64,000 bases of DNA from Rhodanobacter sp. Soil772 (GTDB taxonomy: Bacteria; Pseudomonadota; Gammaproteobacteria; Xanthomonadales; Rhodanobacteraceae), in assembly GCF_001428385.1 (NCBI RefSeq), contig NZ_LMSK01000001.1:125355-189354 (forward strand). Direction: 5' to 3'. The notes under the pieces were generated by a model that was not told the origin of the DNA, ran no database searches, and was given only the letters and a program-made list of their open reading frames with translations. Each line of letters begins with the position of its first letter. The stretch's first letter is position 1. This document shows, in pieces, positions 1 through 7,867 of the stretch. The translations under genes were made by a program, and so were the position numbers.

Positions 1-20
1 AATCGCCTGCAGGGACGCCA

Positions 21-674
21 ATGACGAACGAATCACTTACCTATGCACTGATCGAGAAAAAGATCGACCAGTACGTCAAGGATGTCGGGGATGACAAGCC
101 GGGCATCGTGGAACGTTTGGCCTTTGGGACGACGATGGTGTCGTGGATGCCGTTGTTGCTTGCGACCCAATTCGCGAAGTCTCAGGTAGCAGTTATCGTC
201 CTCGCAGCATGCACAGTGCTCCCTCTGATCGCGTTGGGAGTCAGCATGGTTTGTTTTGTACGACGCGAGTGGCGCACGTTCCATCGCAAACACGACAAGT
301 TATCTCGCGAATTGGATCGCGACTATGACCAATGGCGCGAGTTGGTGGCCGCCGTGAGGCGCTTCCCGAGGGCCGAACTTGCGCGTCGACTACGCTACTT
401 GAGCACGCGCAAGTCGTCGCTTGTGTATCGCTTGGGGCTCGTCACCGGTAGCGTGCAGCGACTGGGCATCCTGCCATTGCTGGCGATTCTCTACGTGCAG
501 TTCAAGGACTGGCGGTTTGGTGACTGGCAGGCGTTTGGACAGGTACACATGCTGGGCGGTCTGCTGCTATGGGCACTATTCCTTACCTACCTCCTTTCAT
601 GGTGGGCGGTGGGGCTGGGCACGCGCTGGGATGCCTACGAGGCGTTGCTGATCGAGGCGACTTGCGACGAGTGA
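21..674 (+). CDS. Hypothetical four-helix membrane protein
   Basis: I do not recognise this 217-residue protein. Four hydrophobic stretches at about residues 36-52, 56-80, 146-161 and 176-199 make it a likely inner-membrane protein. A long, charged, probably helical segment (about 81-145) joins helices 2 and 3. AGGGA sits six bases before the ATG and supports this start. Its base composition is less GC-rich than the core genes later in the window, which fits an accessory gene. The gene upstream lies outside the window; downstream is the palindrome array. The helix-pair, charged-segment, helix-pair layout is superficially like small SLATT-type membrane effectors, but I see no motif that would establish that. 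Confidence 0.7.
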   Translation: MTNESLTYALIEKKIDQYVKDVGDDKPGIVERLAFGTTMVSWMPLLLATQFAKSQVAVIVLAACTVLPLIALGVSMVCFVRREWRTFHRKHDKLSRELDRDYDQWRELVAAVRRFPRAELARRLRYLSTRKSSLVYRLGLVTGSVQRLGILPLLAILYVQFKDWRFGDWQAFGQVHMLGGLLLWALFLTYLLSWWAVGLGTRWDAYEALLIEATCDE

Positions 675-683
675 GGAAATACC

Positions 684-1064
684 GGGGTTGTCCTGCCGAT
701 CTTCCGGCGTTTTGGACGCTGGACTCGCCCCGCCGCCCCTTTTCCCAGGCACCCTGAGAAATTTTCTCGGCTGGCCAGGCAAATTGCCCGGTAACCCGAG
801 CTTTTTTCTCGGAGCGCCGAGGTCACCAGCTCGGCGCTCCGGGTTATTTGCTCGGCCGGCCGAGCTTTTTACTCGGCGTGCGGAGCTTTTTTCCCGGATC
901 GCCGAGCAACGAGCTCGGCGGTTCCCGCTTTTTCCCCGGCGTGCCGAGTTCACCTGTTCGGCGCGCCGAGTTATTTACTCGGCCGGCCAGGCTATTTTCT
1001 CGACGCGCGGAGCTTTTTCACCGATGCGCCGGGCAACAAGCTCGGCGCATCGGACTTTTCCTGT
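684..1064. repeat. Array of 21-bp palindromic units in a 127-bp higher-order repeat
   Basis: This gene-free stretch between two converging genes is built from about a dozen degenerate units of the form CCGAG-(7-8 nt)-CTCGG-(4 nt), each about 21 bp and able to fold as a small hairpin. Loops are of recurring kinds: runs of T, TTATTT, TCACC and CAAC. The loop kinds recur in order with a period of exactly 127 bp: GTTATTT at 843 and 970, CACC at 824 and 951, GCAAC at 906 and 1033. Copies at 811-937 and 938-1064 are clearly alike with no visible indel, and 684-810 looks like an eroded third copy. Several frames stay open here only because 21 bp is a multiple of three. Confidence 0.8.
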
Positions 1065-1097
1065 GGCGGTTGCGGAAATTGCCTGGGCTGGTTCGGC

Positions 1098-1598
1098 CTA
1101 TACCGACGCGTGCCGGGCCGGAGGGCGCACCAGCATGTAGAGCGCGGCGATGTGCGTGATCATCAGTAGCGGGACATAGATGATCGGGATCGCGTAGGCG
1201 GCGCCGAGCTCTCCGGCCATCGCGGGAAGGTTGGCCCGAATGGCGTGGAAATAATCCAGGGAAAGGTCGCCTATGCCTACGACATTGAAGGCGACGACGA
1301 ACAGCCAGAAGAGTGGTCCCGTCTTCACGGCGAGTAGCGCGAGGATGGCGAGCAGCCCGGTTGCCAGGTCGCCGTAGGCGGCGAATGTGGCAAAGGCACT
1401 CGGCAGGTGAGGGCCGACGACGCCGGGGACCACAAAGACGAGTCCGAAGAATCGAAAGCTGTGCAAGGTCGCGATGGCCCGCTGCGCTTCGATCCGATCC
1501 ATCGATTTGAGGCGCGGCCAGATGTACGCGCGAAAGCAGAGCAGCCAGGCGATATAGCCCAGGACGAGTTGCATGGTGAAGATGTTTGCCGGCGGCAT
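1098..1598 (-). CDS. Hypothetical multi-pass membrane protein
   Basis: This is a 166-residue, strongly hydrophobic protein with four or five predicted membrane helices and short loops. I do not recognise the family, and no catalytic motif is visible. The start at 1598 is chosen because GGGAG lies five bases upstream; longer versions (1610, 1667) have no ribosome binding site. It is divergent from the TetR-type regulator that starts at 1764. The gap between them carries a symmetrical four-copy GGTACC element, so this gene is the likely target of that regulator. By analogy with other TetR pairs it could be an exporter or a small membrane enzyme, but that is inference. Confidence 0.75.
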   Translation of the reverse strand: MPPANIFTMQLVLGYIAWLLCFRAYIWPRLKSMDRIEAQRAIATLHSFRFFGLVFVVPGVVGPHLPSAFATFAAYGDLATGLLAILALLAVKTGPLFWLFVVAFNVVGIGDLSLDYFHAIRANLPAMAGELGAAYAIPIIYVPLLMITHIAALYMLVRPPARHASV

Positions 1599-1695
1599 GG
1601 GGACTCCCATCAACGGTTGGTTGCCACGGCTTGGGCCATGGCGTGCGATAGAGGATGCGCACGCCATGCGGCCCTCCAGCGTGGCTGTTGGGTTG

Positions 1696-1749
1696 ATTGG
1701 TACCGGCTGGTACCGGTGCGCTCATGCTACGGTACCTGTCGGTACCAAT
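1696..1749. promoter_or_regulatory. Divergent operator with four GGTACC boxes
   Basis: GGTACC occurs at 1699, 1709, 1731 and 1741. The boxes form two pairs with 10-bp offset, and the pairs are 32 bp (about three helical turns) apart. The outer flanks are ATTGGTACC on the left and GGTACCAAT on the right, so the whole element is an inverted repeat. It lies between the divergent starts at 1598 (minus) and 1764 (plus), as expected of a TetR-family operator controlling both genes. Confidence 0.65.
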
Positions 1750-1763
1750 GCAAGGGGGTCTTC

Positions 1764-2423
1764 GTGAAGAAGCAGGTAAACGTCGAATCCGGTCCGCAGC
1801 CGCTGCGCGAACGGATCCTGCACGCCGCCATGGAGACATTCATGGAGCATGGCTACGTCGAGGCGAGCACGCTGAAGATCGCGACGCGCGCTCAGGTGTC
1901 GAAGCGCGAGCTGTACGCCTTGTTCGGCAACAAGCAAGCCATGCTTTCCGCATGCATCGCCGATCGGGCAGGGCGCATGCAGTTTCCAAGCCTGCTGCCG
2001 CCACCATCCAGTCGCGAAGAGCTTGCGGCCATGCTCTCCAGGCTTGGCGCGACCGCACTGCGCGAGGTGAGCCATCCCGCCGTGATGGCCGTCTTCCGGC
2101 TGGCCATTGTGGAGGCGCAGCGTGCGCCCGAGGTGGCCGTGACGCTGGAGGCTGCTCGCCAGTCAATCCGAACCGTGGTCCGCGACATTCTGGTGGAGGC
2201 GCAGTCTGCCGGACTGATCGGTGCGGGTGACCCGAGCGACATGGGCAACCGTTACCTCGCGTTGCTGTGGGGCGACCTGATGGTGAGCATTCTGCTGCGC
2301 ATACGCGAAGCGCCGGGCGCGGCGGAAATTGATCGTCGGGTCAGAAAAGCCGCCGAGGATTTCCTGTCTCTCTACCCCGAGCCGAAAAGCCCGGCTCGCC
2401 CAAGAAGGCAGAGCCGCGGCTGA
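1764..2423 (+). CDS. TetR/AcrR-family transcriptional regulator
   Basis: This 219-residue cytoplasmic repressor has an N-terminal helix-turn-helix at about residues 12-58 (RERILHAAMETFMEHGY, then a recognition helix ending in YALFGNKQAM), followed by a helical ligand-binding and dimerisation domain. Family members usually repress a neighbouring gene until a small hydrophobic ligand binds. The start is a GTG at 1764, preceded by AAGGGGG at 1752-1757; the frame is open further upstream but runs through the divergent gene. The four GGTACC boxes just upstream make autoregulation and control of the membrane protein at 1098-1598 likely. The 3' end overlaps a converging LysR remnant by about 50 bp. 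The ligand is unknown. Confidence 0.88.
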   Translation: MKKQVNVESGPQPLRERILHAAMETFMEHGYVEASTLKIATRAQVSKRELYALFGNKQAMLSACIADRAGRMQFPSLLPPPSSREELAAMLSRLGATALREVSHPAVMAVFRLAIVEAQRAPEVAVTLEAARQSIRTVVRDILVEAQSAGLIGAGDPSDMGNRYLALLWGDLMVSILLRIREAPGAAEIDRRVRKAAEDFLSLYPEPKSPARPRRQSRG

Positions 2424-2641
2424 AGAGGCTCAAGGGAGCGCAGTGTCTTCAGCGTGAATCGGCTCTCGCGGATGAAGTCCACGAACGCGCGCCGTGGTGA
2501 GGGCCGGTGACGGCGGCCGGAGCCGTGCAGGAACGGGCCGCTGAAGCTTTGCCGCCAGGGTTCGAGGACGGGCACCGGGGTGCCGTTGTCGGGATGCGGG
2601 CGTAGCCAGCCCTCGAACAAGTGAATGATGCCGGGGCCGTC
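2372..2641 (-). pseudogene. LysR-family regulator, C-terminal remnant
   Basis: Translated on the minus strand, this stretch gives about 90 residues resembling the end of a LysR-type effector domain: GPGIIHLFEGWLRP, a PVPVLEPW segment, FSGPFLH and finally RRAFVDFIRESR. These correspond to the conserved region running from the strand before the last helix to the closing A-F-(V/I)-D-F-(L/I) helix of the family. No DNA-binding domain or start is present. The open frame runs upstream to 2905, but that part overlaps the secreted protein at 2698-3267 on the same strand and does not look LysR-like. It is interpreted as debris of a regulator gene, with a tail past the usual end. It overlaps the 3' end of the TetR gene. 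Confidence 0.6.
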
Positions 2642-2697
2642 ACGTTCCGCTTCCGGCAAGAGCCGCCCGGGAGCAGGCGGCTTTCGTCCTGGCCGGT

Positions 2698-3267
2698 TTA
2701 CCGCTCGCGCCCGGTGGTGCGTGCGGGTGCAGGGCTGGGTGCGCTGCGGGTAGTGTTTTGAATGGGCGGAGTCGGTGCGGACCGATAGTTCATGGGGTTC
2801 GAGGACCGGTCCATTCTCCGGTTGTCGTTGAATGGGATCCGTGTTTCGCGATGGAAGGAGTTCCTGTTTGCCAGCACCAGCCGGTGGCCATCGATATGGA
2901 CCCAATACCAGGACCCCGAAGGCACGGGCGAGCTTGATGCGAGGGCGAACTGGACATCGTAGTCACCTTCCTTGCGAGGTGTGGACTGCAGGACCATGTT
3001 GGCGACGAACTGGCTGGACACGGGGCGCCCATGGTCGGTCGCCGGCCCGACGATTATTTCATCCAGGTTCTGCAGCAGCAGGCGGCGCAGTCGCGGCGAG
3101 AGTTCCATCGCCGGCGAGGCGTCGGTGACCTTGCCGTGGGCGTTCACCTGCACCAGCACCGGCATGACCTTGGGTCTGAATTCGTTGATCGAGCCCGAAG
3201 AAGCCAGGGCCGCGCTTGCCGCGACCGACAGCATTCCGAAAAGCAGGGTGGTTTGGAACCGTTTCAT
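2698..3267 (-). CDS. Secreted hypothetical protein
   Basis: This 189-residue protein begins with a clear Sec signal peptide (KRFQTTLLFGMLSVAASAALAS, cleavage near residue 23) and has no further membrane segment. The middle contains a PVLVQVNAHGKVTDASPAMELSP-like stretch followed by a predicted beta-rich region. This resembles periplasmic TonB-C-like or energy-transducer-like folds, in which a carrier region reports a product of the form V-x-V-x-x-x-G-x-V. That assignment is tentative. The last 45 residues are Arg-, Pro- and Ser-rich and low in complexity. A strong AAGGAGGT lies five bases before the ATG at 3267. No operon partner is evident. Confidence 0.75.
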   Translation of the reverse strand: MKRFQTTLLFGMLSVAASAALASSGSINEFRPKVMPVLVQVNAHGKVTDASPAMELSPRLRRLLLQNLDEIIVGPATDHGRPVSSQFVANMVLQSTPRKEGDYDVQFALASSSPVPSGSWYWVHIDGHRLVLANRNSFHRETRIPFNDNRRMDRSSNPMNYRSAPTPPIQNTTRSAPSPAPARTTGRER

Positions 3268-3528
3268 GGTGACCTCCTTGGAGCATCACGGAACCGCGTT
3301 GTGGGACGTCCCGCATGGTGCCTCTGTCCCGTGTTCCAACTGTCCTCGCGCGGTGCTGCTGCGTCAACCGGAAAGGAGGTCGTGGTTGCCTCTGGCAAGC
3401 CGCCGCCAGGCCTGCGATGCGCCGGGCTTCGATGCCTATCCGGCCCGTTTCCATAAGCGGAGCGAAAGCTGGGCGGCGTAGCTTGCGGGCAGGAAGACAG
3501 GCGCTGCCTGCCATGTGGGAGCCGCGAG

Positions 3529-4152
3529 ATGCCTGCTTTGCGATTCTGGCTGTGCGCCGCCGCCATCCTGGTTTCGGGCGCTGCCCATGCGGGAGGCGGC
3601 CCGTTCGGCATCGACCACCGCGTCCACTACGACGACAGCGGCATCTGGAAACGTTCCAACCAGGACGTGCTGATCTACGGCACGATCACCACGGTCGTCG
3701 GCGGCGCCCTGGTCTTCGGCGACAACGACCAGCTGGGCGATACGTTCTGGCGCTCGGTGGATGCCATGGTGATCACCAGCGTCGGTGCCGAGGCGATGAA
3801 ATACACGTTCCAGCGCGAGCGGCCTTCGCAAACCGACAACCCCGATCGCTTCTTCAGCGGCAGCCACGCGGAGAGTTTTCCCAGCGGGGAAGTGGCGGCG
3901 ATATCGGCGGCGGTCACGCCGTTCATCGTCACCTACGGCCGCGACCACCCGGCCGTGTATGCGCTGGCCCTGCTGCCGGCCTACGACGCGGTGGCCCGGG
4001 TGAAGACGCATGGCCATTGGCAGAGCGACGTGCTGGTCGGCGCCGCACTCGGCACCGGGGTCGGCCTGTGGGCGGCGCACCGGGATTCGCCGCTGATCGT
4101 CAGCTGGCTGCCCGGCGGTTTCCGGGTCGGTTTCATCCATCGGTTCAAGTGA
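3529..4152 (+). CDS. PAP2-family phosphatase-like protein
   Basis: This 207-residue exported protein has a signal peptide (residues 1-22, ending GAAHAGG) and a PAP2 acid-phosphatase-like core. Motif 1 is KYTFQRERP (K-x6-R-P), motif 2 is SFPSGE and motif 3 is ARVKTHGHWQSD (R-x5-H-x3-D). In classical members motif 2 ends P-S-G-H; here the His is Glu, which removes one of the residues that handle the phosphate in well-studied enzymes. The His and Asp of motif 3 remain. It may act on lipid phosphates at the envelope or be a variant subfamily. GGGAG lies about seven bases before the ATG. It stands alone and converges with the DUF4124 gene. Confidence 0.8.
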   Translation: MPALRFWLCAAAILVSGAAHAGGGPFGIDHRVHYDDSGIWKRSNQDVLIYGTITTVVGGALVFGDNDQLGDTFWRSVDAMVITSVGAEAMKYTFQRERPSQTDNPDRFFSGSHAESFPSGEVAAISAAVTPFIVTYGRDHPAVYALALLPAYDAVARVKTHGHWQSDVLVGAALGTGVGLWAAHRDSPLIVSWLPGGFRVGFIHRFK

Positions 4153-4171
4153 CGCGCGACAGGCGCTAGCT

Positions 4172-4792
4172 TCAGCACTGCGTGCGGCCACCAGCCAGTT
4201 GCTTGCACGGGTGGAAGACGGGTTCGTCCGACGGCGGCGGGCGATGGTCGTGGTCGCCGTCGTGATCGCGGTCGCGATGGCGGTTCCGGTACGGCGGGGC
4301 GACCCAGTAGGCGGGCGGGGCGTTGTAGACCGGCTGGTTCAGCTGATCCTGGTAGGCGTCGTTCTGCTGGCGCAGCGCCTCGTTCTCGGCCTGCAGCCGG
4401 TCGCGCTCCGCGGCCTGGTCGGCCAGCGTCTGCTGCCGCGTTTCCTCGGCGCGCTGTTCCGCCGCGTAGGCTTCGTCGGCCTGGCGCTGGGCCTTGTCGT
4501 CCAGCGCCTGCTGGCGGGCGTCGAGGCGCTGCTGGTAGAGCGTTTCGAGATGGCGTGAATCCGCATAGCGCTTCGCCAGGTCGTCCTGGCCCAGGCGCAG
4601 GTAGCGGTCGATGACCTCGGTGTCGTCGGCCTGGTGCAGCAACTCGCCGTTGCCGCCCGGGCAGGGGTGGTCGGTGTAGGCGACTTGCCCGCCCTGCGTG
4701 CATTTGTAGATGTTCTGCGCGCCGGCCGTTCCCACTGCGGCCAGCAGCAGGGCGGCAGCCGAGAAGCGGATTCCCATCGTCAGGCTTTTCAT
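4172..4792 (-). CDS. DUF4124-domain secreted coiled-coil protein
   Basis: This 206-residue protein has an N-terminal signal peptide (ending AVGTAGAQ) followed by a short DUF4124 domain, recognisable from IYKCTQGGQVAYTDHPCP with its two cysteines (about residues 27-45). A long Gln-, Ala- and Glu-rich segment (about 75-145) is a probable coiled coil. The end is rich in His, Asp, Arg and Pro (RNRHRDRDHDGDHDHRPP), a possible metal-binding tail. DUF4124 proteins are common in Xanthomonadales and lack a defined function. ATGs at 4810 and 4777 are alternative starts; 4792 gives the best signal peptide n-region. It is divergent from the TIR gene, with a CRP-like site in the 324-bp gap. Confidence 0.8.
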   Translation of the reverse strand: MKSLTMGIRFSAAALLLAAVGTAGAQNIYKCTQGGQVAYTDHPCPGGNGELLHQADDTEVIDRYLRLGQDDLAKRYADSRHLETLYQQRLDARQQALDDKAQRQADEAYAAEQRAEETRQQTLADQAAERDRLQAENEALRQQNDAYQDQLNQPVYNAPPAYWVAPPYRNRHRDRDHDGDHDHRPPPSDEPVFHPCKQLAGGRTQC

Positions 4793-4965
4793 GGTGGCCA
4801 CATTCTGCATCCGGCCGGCGTCGCCTGCACCCATGGGTCCGGAACGGAAAGCCACCAAGCGTGCGGCCTGGCGGTTTGACCAGCGGAATACCGCGGTTTG
4901 CCTGCCGGCGTGCCGGAGGGGCAATCGCGCTGTTCGTAGCCTCGGAATCGCTGCCAAACCTTCGA

Positions 4966-4987
4966 AAATGTGACTTGCGTCACATTT
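4966..4987. promoter_or_regulatory. CRP/Clp-type binding site
   Basis: AAATGTGA-N6-TCACATTT is a perfect inverted repeat and matches the CRP consensus (TGTGA-N6-TCACA with A/T-rich flanks). It lies in the gap between the divergent DUF4124 (start 4792) and TIR (start 5117) genes. In Xanthomonadales the CRP homologue Clp binds the same kind of site. The rest of the 324-bp gap shows no other clear signal. Confidence 0.7.
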
Positions 4988-5116
4988 CTGGTGCTATTGT
5001 CCCGCGTCACGGGTGCCTGCTGGAGTGTCCTGACTGGCTGGCGCCCGGGGTCAGGTCGAGTGGATGGGGACTTCCCGGCAAGGGAATGCGTCACCTCGTG
5101 CGGGAGCCAATGCGTC

Positions 5117-7330
5117 ATGACGCAAGCTTCCGCGGTGCCGGTATTCCGGTACCGCGCCTTCATCAGCTACAGCCACCGGGACAAAACCTGGGCGGGCTGG
5201 CTGCATCGGGCGCTGGAAACCTATGCGGTTCCGAAGCGCCTGGTCGGCCAGGCGACGGCGTTCGGCGAGATCCCCGCCCGCCTCGCGCCGATCTTCCGCG
5301 ATCGCGACGAGCTGGCCAGTGCCACCGATCTCGGCCGCAAGGTCAACGAGGCATTGGCGCAATCGGCCAACCTGCTGGTGATCTGCTCGCCGAACTCGGC
5401 GACTTCGCACTGGGTCAACGAGGAAGTGCTGGCGTTCAAGCGGCTCGGCCGCAGCGAGCGCATCTTCTGCCTGATCGTCGATGGTGAACCCGACGCCAGC
5501 GAGCTGCCCGGCCGCGCCGCCGAGGAATGTTTCGCGCCGGCGCTGCGTCGTCGGCTTGGCGCCGACGGTGCGTTGAGCCACGAGCGCACCGAGCCGATCG
5601 CCGCCGACGCGCGCGCGGGCAAGGACGGCAAGGCCAACGCCAAGCTGAAGCTGATCGCCGGCATGCTCGACCTCGGCTTCGATGCGCTGAAGCGGCGCGA
5701 GCTGCAGCGACGCGCCCGGCGCATGGCCGCGCTGGCCACGCTGGCGCTGATCGTGATGGCGGCGACCACCACTTTGGCGATCACCGCCATGATCGCCCGC
5801 CACGCCGCGGTGGTCGCCAGCCAGGCCGCCGAGCGCCGGCAGAAGCAGGCCGAGGGCCTGGTCGATTTCATGCTGGGCGATCTCAACGACAAGCTACGGC
5901 AAGTATCGCGCCTGGACATCCTGGAGACAGTTGACGACCAGGCGATGAGCTATTTCCAGTCACTACCGATTACCGATGTCACCGATGAAGCACTAACGCA
6001 GCGCGCCAAGGCGCTGGAGAAGATCGGCAGTGTGCGGCTGGATCAGGGGCATCTGCCGGCGGCGATGGAGTCGTATCAAGCGTCCTCGAAGCTCGCGGCC
6101 ACGCTGGCCGAGAAGGCTCCCGCCGACACCACGCGACAGCTCGCGTATGCGCAGGTCCTGGCCTTCGTCGGCATGACCCACTGGTATCAGGGGCAGCTCG
6201 ACGCCGCGCAACGGAGTTTTGAATCAGCTCAAACCGTTCTGCAGCGGGCCAAGCCGGGGGCCGCGGACAATCTGCCGTTGCAGTATGAGCTGGCAATAAT
6301 CGACAACAATATCGGTCATGTGCTCGAAGCACGCGGCCGGCTGGACGAGGCAATCGTCCCATACCGCCGCATGCTGACGCTGTCCCAGAGGCTGGTGGCG
6401 GTCAAGCCCGACAAGACCGAGTGGGCGGTGAAATTGGGTGTTGCACACAACAATCTTGGCAAGCTGGCCCTGATGCGCGGCGACCTTGCGACGGCCATCG
6501 CCGAATACGCTGCCGATGACGCAATCGAGACCACACTTTCCGCACGCGATCCGCAGAACAACGACCAGCGCGAGAACATGCTTACGGTTCGCGCCATTCT
6601 GGGGCGCACGCTGGCCCTGACCGGCGACATCGATACGGGCATGCGCGACCTGCAGCAGGCTGTCGACATCGCCACGCAATTGACGAAGGTTGATCCGAAC
6701 AACACCAGCTTCCAGGATGATCTGGCACTGTATGCCTCGCAAACGGGCCGGCTGCGGCGCCTGAACGGTGATCTGCCCGCGGCTCAGGCGCTGAATGCGC
6801 AGTCGCTGGCCATTTTCCTTGCCTTGACGAAACAGGATCCGGCGAACGTCGGCAGGCAGCGCGAGTTCGCCGAGGCGCAGCTTGAGCAAGCTGCGCAATC
6901 ACAGGCGTCCGGCCAAACCGACGCAGCGCGCAGGCAGGCGCAGGCTGCACTGGCCATCCTCGCCCCCTTGTTCGTCAAGCAGCCCGACGACCGCGCCACC
7001 CTGCTGGCGACGGCAGGAGCGCAGCTTTTGCTCGCGGCGGTATCCGATGACGCGCGGGCCACTCGGCAACTGCGCAGCGATGCCTTGAACGCGATGCAGG
7101 CGGTGAAAAGCGGCGGCGACGATCCGCGTCTGCGGGCGTTGCAGGTCGAGGCGCTGCTGGCGCTGGGCATGAAAGCCGAGGCGCAGGTTGTGATCCGGCA
7201 ACTGTGGGGCAGCGGCTACCGCGATGCGGCGCTGCTGGCCGTGCTGCTGCACGCGCGGATCGACTATCCGGTCAATGCGGCATTCCAGCAAAAACTGCTG
7301 GCGGCAACCGACACCAGCACCCGCCAGTAA
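5117..7330 (+). CDS. TIR-domain, transmembrane, TPR protein
   Basis: This 737-residue protein has three parts. Residues 10-160 are a bacterial TIR domain: FRYRAFISYSHRDKTW opens the first strand, and SHWVNEE (about 97-103) matches the S-x-W-x-x-E block that carries the catalytic Glu in NAD-cleaving TIRs. A single membrane helix follows at about 203-226 after an Arg-rich stretch. From about 285 to 720 the protein is helical with TPR-like repeats (for example LGKLALMRGDLATAIAEY and IGHVLEARGRLDEAIVPY). The ATG at 5117 is preferred (GGGAG ten bases upstream). A CRP-like site lies 130 bp upstream. Small genes and a SLOG membrane protein follow on the same strand, so it probably supplies the enzymatic signal of that locus. 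Confidence 0.88.
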   Translation: MTQASAVPVFRYRAFISYSHRDKTWAGWLHRALETYAVPKRLVGQATAFGEIPARLAPIFRDRDELASATDLGRKVNEALAQSANLLVICSPNSATSHWVNEEVLAFKRLGRSERIFCLIVDGEPDASELPGRAAEECFAPALRRRLGADGALSHERTEPIAADARAGKDGKANAKLKLIAGMLDLGFDALKRRELQRRARRMAALATLALIVMAATTTLAITAMIARHAAVVASQAAERRQKQAEGLVDFMLGDLNDKLRQVSRLDILETVDDQAMSYFQSLPITDVTDEALTQRAKALEKIGSVRLDQGHLPAAMESYQASSKLAATLAEKAPADTTRQLAYAQVLAFVGMTHWYQGQLDAAQRSFESAQTVLQRAKPGAADNLPLQYELAIIDNNIGHVLEARGRLDEAIVPYRRMLTLSQRLVAVKPDKTEWAVKLGVAHNNLGKLALMRGDLATAIAEYAADDAIETTLSARDPQNNDQRENMLTVRAILGRTLALTGDIDTGMRDLQQAVDIATQLTKVDPNNTSFQDDLALYASQTGRLRRLNGDLPAAQALNAQSLAIFLALTKQDPANVGRQREFAEAQLEQAAQSQASGQTDAARRQAQAALAILAPLFVKQPDDRATLLATAGAQLLLAAVSDDARATRQLRSDALNAMQAVKSGGDDPRLRALQVEALLALGMKAEAQVVIRQLWGSGYRDAALLAVLLHARIDYPVNAAFQQKLLAATDTSTRQ

Positions 7331-7410
7331 GGCCGGGCGCAACGAACAGGGGACAGGCAACACCGGCAAGTGCGGTGTCGGATCAAACCCTCATCACCAA
7401 GGAATCCATC

Positions 7411-7809
7411 ATGCCGAACAATCTCCATGTCACGCTCGACACGAGCACGACCCCGCCGTATCTCGATATCGACCAGAGTAACGGCGCGAACCACGTCAGC
7501 CGTAGTCCCAACGCGCAAACCATCACCTGGCAGCTGACCGGCAATGCGGCCTCGGGATCGTTCAATACGCAAAGCGATCCGGAACCTGGTTTCGCCTGGG
7601 TCGGCACGCCGCCACCCGCAGGTATCTTCGGGCCCCCAACGCTGAGTCCGAACGGCAACGAAATAACCATGAGCGACCTCAACAACAGCGCCAGCACGGC
7701 GGGAGACTGGATCTATCAGCTGAGCGCCACGATCGGCAATGTGCCCTATCAGTCGAAGAAGACATCCATCACGGAGCAGACCACGGATCCGACGATCAAA
7801 AATCGTTGA
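7411..7809 (+). CDS. Small beta-rich protein with C-terminal DPTIKNR
   Basis: This 132-residue protein has no signal peptide or membrane helix and is probably cytoplasmic. Alternating polar and hydrophobic stretches (LHVTLDTS, AQTITWQLTG, DWIYQLSATIG) suggest an all-beta, immunoglobulin-like sandwich. It ends TTDPTIKNR, an ending shared in altered form by the next two small genes. AAGGAA sits seven bases before the ATG. The gene begins 80 bp after the TIR-TPR gene, on the same strand and with no obvious terminator between, so co-transcription is likely. I do not recognise the family. Its fold and position suggest a partner or ligand of the TIR or SLOG proteins, which is inference. Confidence 0.75.
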   Translation: MPNNLHVTLDTSTTPPYLDIDQSNGANHVSRSPNAQTITWQLTGNAASGSFNTQSDPEPGFAWVGTPPPAGIFGPPTLSPNGNEITMSDLNNSASTAGDWIYQLSATIGNVPYQSKKTSITEQTTDPTIKNR

Positions 7810-7841
7810 TACCTGCTTACACCTGGATCAGCCATCGAACC

Positions 7842-7867
7842 CAAGGAGGTGCGCCATGAGCGGATAA
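7842..7867 (+). other. Strong Shine-Dalgarno followed by a three-codon frame
   Basis: AAGGAGGTG (7843-7851) is close to a perfect ribosome binding site and is followed five bases later by ATG AGC GGA TAA (7856-7867). Only Met-Ser-Gly would be made. It could be a minimal leader peptide, a ribosome standby site for the small secreted gene at 7944, or the leftover start of a lost gene. Confidence 0.4.

Noticed and set aside
688..1159. Open frames with heptad-like Arg-Arg-Ala-Glu-Leu-Phe repeats in the palindrome array
   Set aside because: The 21-bp unit keeps three frames open at once, the 127-bp higher-order period is not a multiple of three, and no ribosome binding site fits.
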